NCBI GenBank assembly: GCA_020161315.1
Contig: JAIUOH010000005.1
Location: 1 to 64,000, forward strand
DNA: 64,000 bases
Origin: Actinomycetota bacterium
GTDB lineage: Bacteria > Actinomycetota > Actinomycetes > Actinomycetales > Microbacteriaceae
Direction: 5' to 3'
Position 1 is the first letter of the stretch, and each line of letters opens with the position of its first letter. Shown here one piece after another: positions 53,771 through 62,595 of this stretch. Both the position numbers and the translations under genes were made by a program. A model generated the notes under the pieces. That model saw only the letters and a program-made list of their open reading frames with translations, was not told the DNA's origin and did not search any database.

Positions 53771-54268
53771 ATGCCCGATAGCGCCGCACTCACCCCCGCA
53801 GACCTGCGCTACTTGCGTCGCTGCGTCGAGCTCGCACGTGAGGCGCTCGAAGACGACGATGAGCCCTTCGGTGCGCTTCTGGTCGATGCGCACGGCAGCA
53901 TTCTTTTCGAGGATCGCAACCGCGTGAAGGGCGGCAACCACACGAGGCATCCAGAGTTTGAGATCGCCCGCTGGGCAGCCGCACACCTCACGCCCGAGCA
54001 GCGCGCCACCGCAACCGTCTACACCTCTGGTGAGCACTGCCCCATGTGCGCGGCCGCCCACGGCTGGGTGGGGCTCGGCGACATTGTCTACGCGTCGAGC
54101 AGCGAGCAGCTCGTCACCTGGTATTCAGAGTGGGATCAGCCGGCAGCGCCAGTCGCCGCGCTTCCCGTCGCGACGGTAGTGCCCGGTGCCACCACACGGG
54201 GCCCATCTCCCGAACTTGCGGGTGAGGTGCGGGCGCTCCACGCTCGCATGCTCGGCCGCACCGACTAA
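53771..54268 (+). CDS. nucleoside deaminase (cytidine/guanine deaminase-like)
   Basis: A 165-aa zinc deaminase: catalytic HPEFE (H-x-E, with Pro in place of the usual Ala) and zinc-binding CPMC in TSGEHCPMCAAAHGW. Family members deaminate guanine, cytosine or related bases. Substrate not fixed by sequence. Confidence 0.85.
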   Translation: MPDSAALTPADLRYLRRCVELAREALEDDDEPFGALLVDAHGSILFEDRNRVKGGNHTRHPEFEIARWAAAHLTPEQRATATVYTSGEHCPMCAAAHGWVGLGDIVYASSSEQLVTWYSEWDQPAAPVAALPVATVVPGATTRGPSPELAGEVRALHARMLGRTD

Positions 54269-54290
54269 CCGCGACGGCTAATCGCCTCGT

Positions 54291-56003
54291 CTAGCCTCCG
54301 AGCTCACCGCGCAGCGCGTGCTGCAGGGTGTCGAGGCGAACCACGCCGAGGTCGAGCGCGCGGCGGTGGAAGTCGCGAATATCGAACTCGCCTCCCGCAG
54401 CGGTCGCCGCAGCCGAGGCCTCGTCTCGCAGCTGCTCCCAGATGCGCTGCCCAATCTTGTACGACGGGGCCTGACCCGCCCAGCCGAGATAGCGGTTCAC
54501 CTCGAAACGCACGAATCCCTCGTTCATGTTGACGTTCTCGCGCATGAACTCGAGTGCGTAATCACCGCTCCAGACAGCCTCGCCGTCGGGGCGAACCTTG
54601 CCGAGGTGCACGCCAATATCGAGCACCACGCGCGCCGCACGCATGCGCTGACCGTCGAGCATGCCGAGACGGTCGGCAGGATCGTCAAGGTAGCCGAGCT
54701 GTTCCATGAGCCGTTCGGCGTAGAGCGCCCAGCCCTCTGCCTGGCCTGAGGTGCCGGCGAGCTGGCGGCGCCACTCGTTCAGTGAGCCGCGGTTCACCGC
54801 CGCCGTCGCAATCTGCAGGTGGTGGCCGGGCACGCCCTCGTGGTACACCGTGGTGAGCTCGCGCCAGGTATCAAACTCGGTAACGCCCTCGGGCACCGAC
54901 CACCACATGCGGCCTGGGCGCGTCAGGTCGTCGCTCGGGCCTGTGTAGTAGATGCCGCCCTCTTGTGTCGGGGCGATCATGCACTCGAGCGTGCGAATCT
55001 GTTCGGGAATATCGAACTGGCTATTGCCCAGCTCTTCGACGGCGCGATCGCTCGTCTCCTGCATCCAACGCTTCAGCGTATCGGTGCCGTGCAGCTTACG
55101 CGCGGGGTCTGCCTCGAGTTTTGCGATCGCCTCGGCAACGATGCCGGGGTGCGGGGCGCTGCCCGTGATCTCGGCCGCGATCCGCTGCTGCTCTTCGACC
55201 ATGCGAGCGAGCTCTTCAAGGCCCCACTCGTAGGTTTCGTCGAGATCGACCTTGAGGCCAAGAAATTCTTCTGAAGCGAGCTCGTAGCGATCGCGCCCGA
55301 ATGCGTCGGCCTGTGCGGCGCGTGGCGCGAGATCCTTTTCGAGAAACTCAGCAAGCTCGCCGTAAGCTTTCGATGCTGCTTTCGCCGCCTCTGTGAGTTC
55401 GCCACGCAGCGAATCTGGCAGATTCAGCTCGCTGTCAGCGGCTTCAGCGGCGAGGTCGCCGAAGAAGCCCGTCGAGCCACCGCCCGCAACGCGGAGCGAC
55501 TGCGCGGCAACCTCACGCACCTGGCGAATCGCAGGCGCAAGCCCGCGCGAAGCACCCTCAGCAAGCGAAGCGCGGTAGCCCTCGAGCGACGCGCCTACAG
55601 CGCGCATACGTTCGGCGACGGCCTGCCAATCTCCCTCAGTCTCGCGGGGCATCAGGTCGAAGTTGTCGCGCACACTCTGCGGCGGCGACTCGATCACGTT
55701 GAGGTTTCGCAGTGACTCGCCCGCTTCGTGACGCGCGAGCGAAAGACGCAGGCCTGCGGCGAGGTCGGTCTTCGTGACCCGGTCAACGTCATCTACGGGC
55801 ACCGATCGGTCGAGCTGCTGTAGCGTCGCGCGCTGCGCGTCGGCGAGGGCTTCTGCCCCGGCAGGCGAGTAGTCGGGCAGGCGCCCGTTCGACTCGGCGC
55901 GGCCGAGGTAGGTGCCTGTGGTGGGGTCGTGCTCGACCAGGGTGTCGACCCACGCCTCTGCGATGCGGTCGATCTCGGTTTGGGGGCGGGCTTCGATGCT
56001 CAT
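54291..56003 (-). CDS. DUF885-family peptidase-like protein
   Basis: A 570-aa protein with the DUF885 zinc-like motif YHEGVPGHHLQ (H-E-x-x-P-G-H-H) near residue 375, preceded by TREQSNGR-like helical segments and followed by EGWALYAERLMEQLGYLDD. Members are putative metallopeptidases. No signal peptide, so cytosolic. Confidence 0.9.
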   Translation of the reverse strand: MSIEARPQTEIDRIAEAWVDTLVEHDPTTGTYLGRAESNGRLPDYSPAGAEALADAQRATLQQLDRSVPVDDVDRVTKTDLAAGLRLSLARHEAGESLRNLNVIESPPQSVRDNFDLMPRETEGDWQAVAERMRAVGASLEGYRASLAEGASRGLAPAIRQVREVAAQSLRVAGGGSTGFFGDLAAEAADSELNLPDSLRGELTEAAKAASKAYGELAEFLEKDLAPRAAQADAFGRDRYELASEEFLGLKVDLDETYEWGLEELARMVEEQQRIAAEITGSAPHPGIVAEAIAKLEADPARKLHGTDTLKRWMQETSDRAVEELGNSQFDIPEQIRTLECMIAPTQEGGIYYTGPSDDLTRPGRMWWSVPEGVTEFDTWRELTTVYHEGVPGHHLQIATAAVNRGSLNEWRRQLAGTSGQAEGWALYAERLMEQLGYLDDPADRLGMLDGQRMRAARVVLDIGVHLGKVRPDGEAVWSGDYALEFMRENVNMNEGFVRFEVNRYLGWAGQAPSYKIGQRIWEQLRDEASAAATAAGGEFDIRDFHRRALDLGVVRLDTLQHALRGELGG

Positions 56004-56058
56004 GGTTCTAGCCTATTGCCGCATATCGACCTTTGCTCCGCCCCGCGCACCCTCACCC

Positions 56059-56132
56059 AACTCGGTGCCGTTTACCGAACTCGGCCCTCTTTTTCGTGAA
56101 ACGGCACCGAGTTCGGTAAACGGCACCGAGTT
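56059..56132. repeat. 26-bp perfect inverted repeat
   Basis: AACTCGGTGCCGTTTACCGA (continuing CTCGG-type) at 56059-56084 is the exact reverse complement of 56107-56132, with a 22-base spacer. The right arm also holds two direct copies of GGCACCGAGTT. Located between the divergent DUF885 and HAD genes; a diverged copy is at 32866-32937. Confidence 0.85.
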
Positions 56133-56176
56133 TCACGCTGAGGCAGGCCCGGCCGACGAACACTACGATTGAGACC

Positions 56177-56947
56177 ATGCCTATTCCGTCTCTCGTCGCG
56201 TTCGATCTCGATGACACCCTCGCCCCCTCGAAATCAGCCGTCGACCCCCGCATGCTCGATGTGTTTGCACGACTGCTCGACCGCACAACCGTCGCGGTCA
56301 TCTCTGGCGGCAACTTTGAGCAGTTCGAGGCACAGCTCGTCACCCGTCTCGAAGAGTTTGGTGCGTCGGGCGGAGTCACCGAGACGATGCTTGAGCGCCT
56401 GCACCTGCTGCCCACCTGCGGCACCCGCTACGAGCGTCGCGAGGGCGGGGCATGGCACACCGTCTACCAAGAAAACCTCGAGCCCGCCCAGCGCGACGCG
56501 GCCTTCGCGGCCCTTCGCGAAGAGGCCGAACGCCTCGGGCTTTGGGAGAGCGAGACCTGGGGTGAGATTCTCGAAGATCGCGGCTCGCAGGTCACCTTTT
56601 CTGCGCTCGGCCAACGCGCGCCTGTTGATGCGAAACACGCGTGGGATCGCGACGGCGCCAAGAAAAACGCCCTCCGTGCCGCGGTCGCCGAGCGGCTGCC
56701 CGACCTCGAGGTGCGCAGCGGTGGTTCGACCTCGGTCGACATCACCCGCCGCGGCATCGACAAGGCCTACGGTATGCGTAAGCTCGCCGAGCTCACGGGC
56801 ATTTCACTCGACGGCATGCTCTTCGTCGGTGACCGCCTCGACCCCGACGGCAACGATTACCCTGTCAAGGCGATGGGCGTGGCCTGCATCGCAGTGGCCG
56901 GGTGGGAGCACACGGTCGAGGTGCTCGAGGGCTTACTCGCCGAGTAG
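56177..56947 (+). CDS. HAD-superfamily sugar phosphatase/phosphomannomutase-like (type IIB)
   Basis: A 256-aa HAD protein: motif I AFDLDDTLAPSK, motif II ISGGN, motif III region FEARY... and VGDRLDPDGNDY as motif IV. Cap domain of IIB type. Acts on a sugar or inositol phosphate; substrate unknown. Confidence 0.88.
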   Translation: MPIPSLVAFDLDDTLAPSKSAVDPRMLDVFARLLDRTTVAVISGGNFEQFEAQLVTRLEEFGASGGVTETMLERLHLLPTCGTRYERREGGAWHTVYQENLEPAQRDAAFAALREEAERLGLWESETWGEILEDRGSQVTFSALGQRAPVDAKHAWDRDGAKKNALRAAVAERLPDLEVRSGGSTSVDITRRGIDKAYGMRKLAELTGISLDGMLFVGDRLDPDGNDYPVKAMGVACIAVAGWEHTVEVLEGLLAE

Positions 56948-56981
56948 TTCGCGCGGCCACAGACTGCCTCCCGTCAACAAA

Positions 56982-57030
56982 GGGGCACTTGATGTTGCCT
57001 ACGCTGGATTCAGGCAACATCAAGTGCCCC
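56982..57030. terminator. 19-bp perfect inverted repeat, terminator of the nucleoside operon
   Basis: GGGGCACTTGATGTTGCCT (56982-57000) and its reverse complement (57012-57030), 11-base spacer; TTTGTT follows on the minus strand. Lies between the HAD gene and the end of the BMP-type importer operon. Confidence 0.8.
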
Positions 57031-57082
57031 TGTGCTTGAGCTTTGAAGGGCGCGGGATCGCCGGCCCCCAGCAGGCGGCCCC

Positions 57083-58006
57083 CTAGCGGGCACCCCTCAC
57101 ATACGGGGTGGCGAGCGCAGGCGGCAGGGCCGATCCTTTTCGGGTGAACGCGAGCACCAGCATGACCGCCACGAACGGTGCCATCGTAATGACGTCGTTC
57201 GGCAGGTTCACCGCGGTGAGCTGCAGCGCTGTGCCCGTCGCGACGAACAGGCCGTAGATCAGCGAGATCGCGACCACCCAGCGCATGCGCCCGCGGGCAA
57301 GCATCGCCACCACGATCGCGAGAAAACCGAGCCCGTGCGTCATTCCGGGTGTGAACGTGCCCGCCGACACAAGCGAGAGATAGGCGCCACCGAGCCCGGC
57401 CATCGCTCCCCCGAACAGCACCGCGAGCGATCGCACCCGCACCACGCTGCCGCCAGCCGCGTCGAGCGCAGCCGGTCTCTGCCCCGCAGCCCGCAGCCTC
57501 AGGCCGGGTGCCGTGCGCGAAAGCCAGATCGCTGTCGCAGCCACCAGCACAAAGGTGAGGGTGAACATGCCGGGGCGCGCGAACAGCACGGGCCCCGCCA
57601 CGGGAATTTCTGAGAGCGGGTAGATCACCCAGGCGTCGGGCAGGCCGAGTCTGGGCCGTGACTCGGCAAAGCTCCAGTCGTAGAGCATGCTGCTCACACC
57701 TGTGCCCGCGAGCGTCATGCCAATGCCGACAACGATCTGATTCGCGTTTAGCCACACCGAGAGCACCATCAGCACAGCCTGCAGCGCTGCGCCCGCAAGC
57801 GCCCCGGCAAGAAAGCCGAGCCAGAAGCTGCCGCTCGCGAGCGTCGCAGCGAACGCCGCAAACCCGCCGACGAGCAGCACCCCCTCGAGACCAACGTTCA
57901 GCACGCCCGATTGTTCACCGATGCTCTCTCCGAGCGCCGCAAGCAGCAGCGGGATCATGCTCGCGAACGTCGCGAGCATGAAGGCAGTCGGCATCGCCTC
58001 GCTCAT
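57083..58006 (-). CDS. nucleoside ABC transporter permease (BMP system), second subunit
   Basis: A 307-aa branched-chain-type permease with 8 to 9 membrane segments; GLVAGALAGAALQAVLMVLS and the loop GIGMTLAGTGVSSMLYD fit NupQ/YufQ-type subunits. Ends in a basic tail. Overlaps the first permease gene by four bases. Confidence 0.9.
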   Translation of the reverse strand: MSEAMPTAFMLATFASMIPLLLAALGESIGEQSGVLNVGLEGVLLVGGFAAFAATLASGSFWLGFLAGALAGAALQAVLMVLSVWLNANQIVVGIGMTLAGTGVSSMLYDWSFAESRPRLGLPDAWVIYPLSEIPVAGPVLFARPGMFTLTFVLVAATAIWLSRTAPGLRLRAAGQRPAALDAAGGSVVRVRSLAVLFGGAMAGLGGAYLSLVSAGTFTPGMTHGLGFLAIVVAMLARGRMRWVVAISLIYGLFVATGTALQLTAVNLPNDVITMAPFVAVMLVLAFTRKGSALPPALATPYVRGAR

Positions 58007-59166
58007 GCGGTGCCCCCTTCAGCGCTGTCTTTAGCACCGTTCAGGGAGCCACCTTGGGCATCACCTTGCGAAGCGCCGCGCGATGCCGAGGCTTCTCCCG
58101 CCGAGCCGCGCTCGCGGCCAAACAACCCGCGCCGCAGGTAGCTGCGGCCCAGCTTGAGGCGACTACCAAGCACCTCGATCGCAACCATGAAGAAGAGCAC
58201 GAGCGCCACAATCACGCTCAGCACATCGACTGAGACGCCTGCCCGCTGAGCCGCGATCGTGCCGCCCGTCGCGAGCACCGAATAGAGCGCGACCAGCGGA
58301 ATCGACCCCAGCGGGCTGAGCCGGGCAAGAAACACGAACGGCAAAATCTTGTCGCCGTAGCCGGGGTTCCACTCGGCACGCGAGTACCCCCAGAGTCCCA
58401 GCATGTCAACGAAGGCGGCGAGCGCAATCAGCGCGCTCGAAGCGACGAACACACCAATGGTGAGACGCCGCACGTCGATGCCCGCGTGCCGTGCCGCAGC
58501 GGGGTTTGCGCCGACCACGTCAATCTTCAGTCCGAGTGACGACTTGGTGAGCACGAAGTGCGCGACGATCACGAGCAGCAGCGCAAGCACGAAGCCAACG
58601 TGCACCCTCGTGCCCGGAACATACGGCAACATCAGCCCGAGGTCGAGCACCCTGGTCTGCGGCACCGAGATGCTCGGATCCTTAAACAGCCCCCTGATCA
58701 GAAGGTTTGCCAGGCTCATCGCGATGAACGACATCATGAGGCTCGTGATGACCTCGTTCGTGCCGCGGTAAGCCTTGAGTAGCGCGGGCACGAGCCCGAG
58801 CAGCGCGCCGATCGCGAGCGCCGCAAGCAGCAGCACAAGCAGCGCGAGCGGGTACGGCAGCGCCGCAAACACGTCAGGGGCAATACCCGCCACGACCGCC
58901 GCCGCGAGCAAGTAGCTGCCGCCGTAGCCGAGGTTCCAGAGTTGCGCCCGAAACGCGACGATCAAACCGAGCGCTACGAGCAAGAGCGGCGCCATCGCGG
59001 TCAGGCTCTGCTGCAGTCCGTTGCCCCGGGTTCCGAGGGTGACCACATCGGCGTAGAAGGCGAGAGGATCGGCCCCGAGGCCTGCGATCACGAGCCCCCC
59101 GGCGGCAAGCGCCAGCACGAGCGGGGCGATGGTGCGTATGAGCACGTCTGCGATGCGTGAGCTCAC
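58003..59166 (-). CDS. nucleoside ABC transporter permease (BMP system), first subunit
   Basis: A 387-aa permease with 8 to 9 membrane segments, TNEVITSLMMSFIAMSLANL in the family loop, and a Gly/Ser/Ala-rich C-terminal tail of about 40 residues after LGRSYLRRGLFGRE. Overlaps the ATPase by four bases. Confidence 0.9.
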   Translation of the reverse strand: MSSRIADVLIRTIAPLVLALAAGGLVIAGLGADPLAFYADVVTLGTRGNGLQQSLTAMAPLLLVALGLIVAFRAQLWNLGYGGSYLLAAAVVAGIAPDVFAALPYPLALLVLLLAALAIGALLGLVPALLKAYRGTNEVITSLMMSFIAMSLANLLIRGLFKDPSISVPQTRVLDLGLMLPYVPGTRVHVGFVLALLLVIVAHFVLTKSSLGLKIDVVGANPAAARHAGIDVRRLTIGVFVASSALIALAAFVDMLGLWGYSRAEWNPGYGDKILPFVFLARLSPLGSIPLVALYSVLATGGTIAAQRAGVSVDVLSVIVALVLFFMVAIEVLGSRLKLGRSYLRRGLFGRERGSAGEASASRGASQGDAQGGSLNGAKDSAEGGTA

Positions 59167-60764
59167 AATGCACCGCCCGCCACGAGGGTGCCGATGTGTT
59201 CGCGCACGGCCTCGCCCTCATTCTCAACAACGCCGACAATGCTGCCCCGTGAAAGCACTGCGATGCGGTGCGAGAGCGAGGTGAGCTCATCGAGCTCGGT
59301 CGACATGAGCAGCACCGCAGCACCGTGCTCGGCGAGGCGACGCATCTCATCATGCACGAACTGCACAGTGCGAGAGTCAAGGCCGTAGCTGGGTTTATGA
59401 AACACGACCACCTTCGGGTCGCCCTCGAGTTCTCGCGCCAGCAAAATCTTCTGAATGTTGCCTCCAGAAAGCGTGCCCGCTGCGGCGTCGCTCGACGAAG
59501 CCCGAATACCGTACTGAGCGGAGAGGTGGTTCGCGTGCTCGCGCACCTCGTCGCGTCTCATGCACCCAAAGCGCCAGAACGGGCGCTCTCCGATGCGCTT
59601 CAGCAGCAGGTTCAGCGCGACGCTCAGTGAGCCGACGATCCCCTCCCCGAGCCGGTCATCGGTCACGTAGCGCACCCCGAGCAGTTGCCGCTCGCGCACC
59701 GTCATCTTCGTGATGTCGTCTCCATCGAGCAGCACTCTGCCCGCGCTCGGCGCGCACTGCCCGGCAATGATCTCGGCAAGCTGCCGCTGCCCCTGACCGT
59801 CAACCCCGGCAAGCCCGAGAATCTCACCCGCCGAGATCTGCAGAGTGACGCCGTCGAGCGGCACCAGGGCACTGCCGGGCGAGGTCGTCACACCTTCAAG
59901 TACCAGAGTCGCCGTGCATCTCGACAAGCTCGATGGGCGGGTGCCCTCACCCGCCCCCTTCGACGGGCTCAGGGGGCGAGGTCGCCGGTCGAGCCTGTCG
60001 AGACCAAGAGCCGATGGTTCTGCGCCGCCGAACATGGCCGCCACGATCTCACCCCGGGCGCGATCCTCGCCCAGCGCACTCAACTCGCTCCCCTCGAACC
60101 GCCGCGCTACTCGCCCCGCACGCAGCACCGTGACGCGGTCGCCGAGTGCGAGCGCCTCGTCAAGCTTATGAGTGACGAGGATCACGGCCACGCCCTGGCT
60201 CACGACCTCGCGCACACTAGCCAGTAACTCCTCAATACCCTGACCGCCCAGCATCGATGTGGGCTCATCGAGCACCAGCACTCGCGGTCGCTGCCACATG
60301 ACCCTCGCAATATCGAGCTGCTGCCTCTGCCCAAGGCTCAGGCTGCTGAGCCTGTCATCTGGCCCCACTGGCGAGTCAAGCGTTGCGTTCAACGCGGCGA
60401 GGTGAGCGAGTGCGGTCGTGCGGTTGACCCAGAACCCCTCGCGCTGCGAGAGCATGAGGTTCTCAAGCACCGTCATCGAAGGGATCAGCGCCGAGTGCTG
60501 ATACACAACGCCGATGCCGCGCTCGATCGCCTCGGCTGGTGAAGTAATGGGGTGCGTGGCGCCGCCGAGCTCGATGAATCCCGCATCTGGCTGCTGCAGC
60601 CCCGCAAGCATGGCAATGAGCGTCGACTTGCCTGCCCCGTTCTCCCCGAGCAGGCAGTGCACCTCACCCGCCCAGGCGTCGATCGACACTGCGTCGTTCG
60701 CAATCACCTCGCCGAAGCGTTTGGTGAGATTGCGAACGCGCAGTGCCGGTGACGTGCCGTTCAA
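59163..60764 (-). CDS. nucleoside ABC transporter ATP-binding protein with two ABC domains
   Basis: A 533-aa ATPase. Domain 1: Walker A GENGAGKST, signature LSLGQRQQ, Walker B LVLDEPTSML. Domain 2: loop GVDGQGQRQL, signature LSGGNIQK, and Walker B region with KPSYGLD in place of the usual PTRGLD. Residues about 253-282 are coded by an interspersed repeat and form a Pro/Ser/Gly-rich linker. Start is TTG at 60764. Confidence 0.88.
   Translation of the reverse strand: MNGTSPALRVRNLTKRFGEVIANDAVSIDAWAGEVHCLLGENGAGKSTLIAMLAGLQQPDAGFIELGGATHPITSPAEAIERGIGVVYQHSALIPSMTVLENLMLSQREGFWVNRTTALAHLAALNATLDSPVGPDDRLSSLSLGQRQQLDIARVMWQRPRVLVLDEPTSMLGGQGIEELLASVREVVSQGVAVILVTHKLDEALALGDRVTVLRAGRVARRFEGSELSALGEDRARGEIVAAMFGGAEPSALGLDRLDRRPRPLSPSKGAGEGTRPSSLSRCTATLVLEGVTTSPGSALVPLDGVTLQISAGEILGLAGVDGQGQRQLAEIIAGQCAPSAGRVLLDGDDITKMTVRERQLLGVRYVTDDRLGEGIVGSLSVALNLLLKRIGERPFWRFGCMRRDEVREHANHLSAQYGIRASSSDAAAGTLSGGNIQKILLARELEGDPKVVVFHKPSYGLDSRTVQFVHDEMRRLAEHGAAVLLMSTELDELTSLSHRIAVLSRGSIVGVVENEGEAVREHIGTLVAGGAL
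59918..60005. repeat. interspersed palindromic repeat inside the ATPase gene
   Basis: TCTCGACAAGCTCGATGGGC, CTTCGACGGGCTCAGGG and GGTCGAGCCTGTCGAGACC are the three modules of a Microbacteriaceae-type intergenic repeat. Here they are in frame with no stop codon, giving the linker between the two ABC domains. Confidence 0.75.
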
Positions 60765-60791
60765 ACGGGTGCTCTCTGTGTGGCCTCGTGC

Positions 60792-61892
60792 TTAGTTGCC
60801 CTTGGCGTCGATGAGGGCCTGCACGGCCTCCTTGGTGTCAGTGTAGGCGACCTTCACCTTGCCCGACTTGATCGCCTCGGTAGCGTCAGCCACCGCGGTC
60901 TTGGTTTCGGCGGTGAGGCCCGGGGTGTCTTGCAGGCTCAACCCCCCGTTTGCCACGGTGAGCTCGTAGCTCTTCGTGCCGAACGTGCCGTTCTCGATAT
61001 CTTTGATGGCCTGTACGTAGGTGTCTTTGTAGTTCCACAGCACCGAGGTGAGCACGGTGTCTGGGTTCTCGACCATACCGGTCACATCACCAATGGTGGC
61101 GATGTACGAGATCGGGTATTCGGTCTGCGCGGTTTCAATCGCCTGCAAGAAGCCGATGGTAGCGCCGTCGCCCATGCCCATGATCACGTCTGCTCCCGCG
61201 GCAATCACCTGGTTGGTGACGCTTGTGCCGCCGGCCGAGTCGCCGTAGTTGGCGGGGCCGACGTATGCAAGCACCACCTCAATCGAGGGGTCGACGCTGT
61301 AAACGCCCTGCGCGAAGCCACCCGCCATTAAGAACCAGTTCAGGTTTTCAGCCGAGGCGACGATGCCGACCTTCTTGGCCTGCGTCTTCTTTGCCGCGGC
61401 GATGCCCGCGAGGTATGCGCCCTGCTGCGGCTGCGGAATAGCGGTCGCCACCTTGCCTGGCACATTGTTCTCGAAGTCAACGACGAGGGTTGGCACTCCG
61501 GTCTGCTCACCGACGCGCACGCCCGCGGCGTTGAAGCCGCTAGCGTGGGCGATGACAAGGCCGACGCCGCTTTCTGCGACCTGGGTCAGAATAGTCTCGG
61601 TGTTGTCGTAGCCAGCGTTCGAGTGATCTTCGAGCTTGATGCCGAGCGCTTCGGCGGCCTGCTGAGCGCCGACAATGCCCTGCTGGTTCCAACCGTGGTC
61701 AGATTCTTTCTCTGGGGTGACAATCGCGAAGCTCGTGACCGGGGTGCCCGTCGCGCCCGCTTCGCCTCCCGCGGGAGCCGTGTCAGCGCCGCGACCCGAG
61801 CAGCCCGCGGTGAGCGCGATGCCCGCGGTAACGAGCAAGGCGAGCGCTGCTCGCGCCGTCCGGCGACCGCGCGCAGCGCCCCTCGTGCGCAT
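60792..61892 (-). CDS. BMP-family nucleoside-binding lipoprotein
   Basis: A substrate-binding lipoprotein of 366 aa (lipobox L-T-A-G-C) with BMP family segments FAIVTPEKESDHGWNQQG, GVGLVIAHASGFN and GQIIAAGADVIMGMGDGA. Gives specificity to the nucleoside importer. The ATG at 61892 has GAAGG upstream; in-frame starts further upstream (61955, 61973) are possible. Confidence 0.9.
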   Translation of the reverse strand: MRTRGAARGRRTARAALALLVTAGIALTAGCSGRGADTAPAGGEAGATGTPVTSFAIVTPEKESDHGWNQQGIVGAQQAAEALGIKLEDHSNAGYDNTETILTQVAESGVGLVIAHASGFNAAGVRVGEQTGVPTLVVDFENNVPGKVATAIPQPQQGAYLAGIAAAKKTQAKKVGIVASAENLNWFLMAGGFAQGVYSVDPSIEVVLAYVGPANYGDSAGGTSVTNQVIAAGADVIMGMGDGATIGFLQAIETAQTEYPISYIATIGDVTGMVENPDTVLTSVLWNYKDTYVQAIKDIENGTFGTKSYELTVANGGLSLQDTPGLTAETKTAVADATEAIKSGKVKVAYTDTKEAVQALIDAKGN

Positions 61893-62094
61893 AGCGCCCT
61901 TCGCCGTCGCTGTGGTGATTGCCTCGTCGGTGCTGACAGCCGCGTCGTTGCGCATGATCCTCGTTCCCATCAATCAAGCCGCCACGATTGTCGGCGGTCT
62001 ATTCAATGATTCTGAACCAAGGCATTGCAATGGACCACGCTCGCGGTGCACAACAGCCTGAATGGTCTACCGCGGCGGCAACCACCGCACCCGC

Positions 62095-62583
62095 TCAGTC
62101 TGCGGCCGCTGCGAAGTAGGCCGGGCGATCCTCAAATTCGGGCATGTCAGTGTAAAACGCCCACTGGTAGCACGACTCGGCCACCGGATCGCGGGCGAGG
62201 TCGCCGATGCAGATCATGTCGCGATAGCGACTCTCGCCCTGCTGCTCGTAGTGCACACGACAGAGCACGCGAAACCCCTCGTCACCGTCGCTGGCACTGG
62301 TGCTGTCGCCGGTGCTGTTCTCGGTACTGCCGCTGCTCGCTTCACCGTCGAGCCGGTTCTCGGTCGGGGCCCAGCACTCGACTCCCCGCGGGGCGCCGTC
62401 GATCTCGGCGTCACGCGTGGCAACTTCAGCGAGTTGCACGAGCACCGCCGCATCCTGTCGGGTTGGCGGCGCTGAGCTCTCGGCGTTACCAGATTGCTGA
62501 GCACCGGAGCAGCCGACCAGCGCGAGACACCCGGCAACCGGCAACACCGCCCACGCGGCAATCGAAAAGGATCGCCGGGCCAT
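62095..62583 (-). CDS. hypothetical lipoprotein
   Basis: A 162-aa protein with signal peptide, lipobox (A-L-V-G-C, Cys25) and four later Cys (CWAP, VLCRVHY, MICIGD, SCYQW). The middle has a Ser/Thr/Asp/Glu-rich linker (about 78-100). No family recognised. Confidence 0.75.
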   Translation of the reverse strand: MARRSFSIAAWAVLPVAGCLALVGCSGAQQSGNAESSAPPTRQDAAVLVQLAEVATRDAEIDGAPRGVECWAPTENRLDGEASSGSTENSTGDSTSASDGDEGFRVLCRVHYEQQGESRYRDMICIGDLARDPVAESCYQWAFYTDMPEFEDRPAYFAAAAD

Positions 62584-62595
62584 CAGCCGTCGTGA

